NCBI RefSeq assembly: GCF_001293645.1
Contig: NZ_LBMD01000019.1
Span: 1-64,000 of the forward strand
Direction of reading: 5' to 3'
DNA length: 64,000 bases
Source of the DNA: Bacillus sp. CHD6a
GTDB taxonomy: Bacteria > Bacillota > Bacilli > Bacillales > Bacillaceae_I
Position 1 is the stretch's first letter, and each line of letters opens with the position of its first letter. A program made the translations under genes and the position numbers. Below are positions 62,769 to 64,000 of the stretch, piece by piece. The notes beneath the pieces were generated by a model that saw only the letters and a list, made by a program, of their open reading frames with translations, had not been told where the DNA came from and made no database searches.

Positions 62769-63550
62769 CTCTCCTCCTGCTTATCGTAAAACATATAAAA
62801 AAATAAATGATTTATAAGCATGTATTAAGAAGGAGGCTTTTTCATCCATAGAAAAAGTCACCTGTCCTATATATAAGGTGTACTTTTATCTATAAAATGT
62901 CAATGTAAAAACCTGTTAAGCCGGGACCGGTTGTAATAATAAGTTAATATAAGTAACAATATTCCATTATCAAAATATTCAAAGGTTTCTATTTTCTCTA
63001 AAAGTGAGTGTTTTCGTAACCATTCAGTCGTTTTTAGGCGTAATTTCTTGTCCTCCTTTATTGCTTTGGTCAATAATTATTGACTAGTCACTTAAATGTT
63101 ACGTGAATGTTTCAATCTTTTCGGGGGAGAGACAAAAAATAATTTTAGAATACTTCGAAATACCTACTGTTCTTCTTCCATTAGTTCTTTTGATTCGGAT
63201 GCTAAAACTTTGGGTGAATGTTTTAACCCTCTGTTCCTATGGGCAAATCGCTTCGCTTTCCTAGGGGCTGACGTGAGCCTCCTCCACTTCGCCGAAGCTT
63301 CTGAAAAAATGATAACGTGAAGTTTTTTATGATTCCTAGCTGTTGATTGGAGTGGAAAGCGCGTAGAACCCCTCTAGAGGAAGAGAATGGTGAGAACCCG
63401 CAGGCTGCAAGCCGAGAAAGGCTCACGGACCGCCCGCAGGCAAGCGAAGCGCATGAAACGGAAAGCAACCGTAATTTATGCATACATATCTTTTAGATAA
63501 AAAAGGGGTTTCTGCTTCTCGTATGTTGGTTCCACCAAATTCAGATACAA
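62769..63550. other. Intergenic region with a repeat and a palindrome
   Basis: No gene is supported in these 780 bases. They hold the sigI promoter region, a perfect palindrome GTCAATAATTATTGAC at 63069-63084 and a composite repeat at 63236-63475. Confidence 0.7.
63236..63475 (-). repeat. Composite repeat, A with B, copy 13
   Basis: Starts as a reversed type A half (GCAAATCGCTTCGCTTTCC, TAGGGGCTGACGTGAGCCTCC). At CTTCTGAAAAAATGATAACG it switches to a left arm, then GCTGTTGATTGGAGTGG, and ends as type B (GGCTCACGGACCGCCC, GGAAAGCAACC). No right arm is visible. Confidence 0.75.
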
Positions 63551-64000
63551 TTATGATATATGAATGTGTTTCATTTGGTCATATTTATGTTCGTTATAGT
63601 ACTTTACCATCATTTCAGCTGTTATATGGAAGGGTGGGCAGTTTATATCAGTGTCATCCAGTATATTTCTTGCTTCCCTACAGTCAAAGCTGCCTTTCCA
63701 TGTGAAATAATCCAATGCTTCTCGTTCCACTTTCAGCCACTTTCTTGCTGTTGGAACACGTAGAAATGTTTTTGCCAATGGTAGCGGGATAGATCCTTTT
63801 GGTTCCCTTTTTAAGAACTTCTCCATTAAAACGGTATAGGCTTCTCTTATGGAGATAGGATTAGGGTTGGTCAAATGTAGCGTTTTCCCTTGAGCACGGT
63901 CTGAGTGGGCCAGATAGCATGTACTTTTTACAATATAATCTATTGGGACAACATTGAACTCCGCCACTCCTTTACCCAAATGGGGAATTATTGGTGAAAA
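63551..64000 (-). CDS. SDR/NAD-binding-4 reductase, 5' part cut by window edge
   Basis: The frame stays open to the right edge, so at least 150 aa of the C-terminal part are present; the start lies beyond the window. GVAEFNVVPIDYIVKSTCYLAH is typical of the NAD_binding_4 (thioester reductase / male-sterility) group, and KTLHLTNPNPISIREAYTVL matches the following sub-block. The nucleotide loop is outside. A TTG at 63979 is only an internal codon. A lipid or fatty-acyl reductase role is possible but unproven. Confidence 0.72.
   Translation of the reverse strand, partial: FSPIIPHLGKGVAEFNVVPIDYIVKSTCYLAHSDRAQGKTLHLTNPNPISIREAYTVLMEKFLKREPKGSIPLPLAKTFLRVPTARKWLKVEREALDYFTWKGSFDCREARNILDDTDINCPPFHITAEMMVKYYNEHKYDQMKHIHIS

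Overview
The window is chromosomal DNA of a low-GC, endospore-forming member of the Bacillaceae. Direct signs are a GerA-type germinant receptor operon, an alpha/beta small acid-soluble spore protein, two Spo0E-like phosphatases, a sigI-rsgI pair, a clpE gene behind two CtsR boxes, a T-box leader, three SAM-I riboswitches and a preQ1-I riboswitch. A Sutcliffiella / Bacillus cohnii-like genus is my guess only. I see no prophage, plasmid, CRISPR array, rRNA or tRNA gene.

Layout. 1-4.1 kb: small genes, a T-box controlled arginyl-tRNA synthetase, a DUF2269 membrane protein and a decayed 21-bp repeat array. 4.2-8.5 kb: an ABC-2 exporter pair, small membrane proteins and a nucleoside hydrolase. 8.5-12.3 kb: a gerAA-AB-AC type operon. 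12.4-16.7 kb: regulators and small proteins. 16.9-19.4 kb: queC-queD-queE-queF for preQ0/preQ1 synthesis under a preQ1-I riboswitch. 19.5-25.3 kb: mainly membrane proteins. 25.4-29.2 kb: metY-metX-hom under a SAM-I riboswitch. 29.4-32.1 kb: clpE. 32.5-42.3 kb: lipoproteins, a MurE paralogue, an M3 peptidase, a MarR regulator, a ZIP transporter, a CBS protein and a CoA-disulfide-reductase-like enzyme. 42.6-51.9 kb: the methionine salvage pathway, as mtnW-X-B-D (SAM-I riboswitch), mtnE, mtnU and mtnK-mtnA (second SAM-I riboswitch), interrupted by a cold-shock gene. 51.9-64 kb: an ArsR-type regulator with a non-AUG start, ogt, a multi-PAS histidine kinase, a radical SAM protein, tiny genes, a TrkH-type K+ channel subunit, a SASP, sigI-rsgI, and the end of a reductase gene cut by the window edge.

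The genes connect around sulfur. MetX, MetY and Hom make homocysteine from aspartate semialdehyde and sulfide. The Mtn enzymes recycle the methylthioribose left after SAM use. All three leaders sense SAM, so synthesis and salvage should switch on together when SAM falls.

The most unusual feature is a family of palindromic intergenic repeats at about 13 loci. Type A copies have outer inverted ends (GAGGCCACTGAA / TTCAGTGGCCTC). In three places they are bracketed by 8-10 bp direct repeats, which is evidence of transposition. Two copies sit inside the central hairpin of another repeat, at the same position. Copies have landed between the CtsR-controlled promoter and clpE, and between the SAM-I riboswitch and mtnK. 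No transposase is present in the window, so movement would have to be driven in trans.
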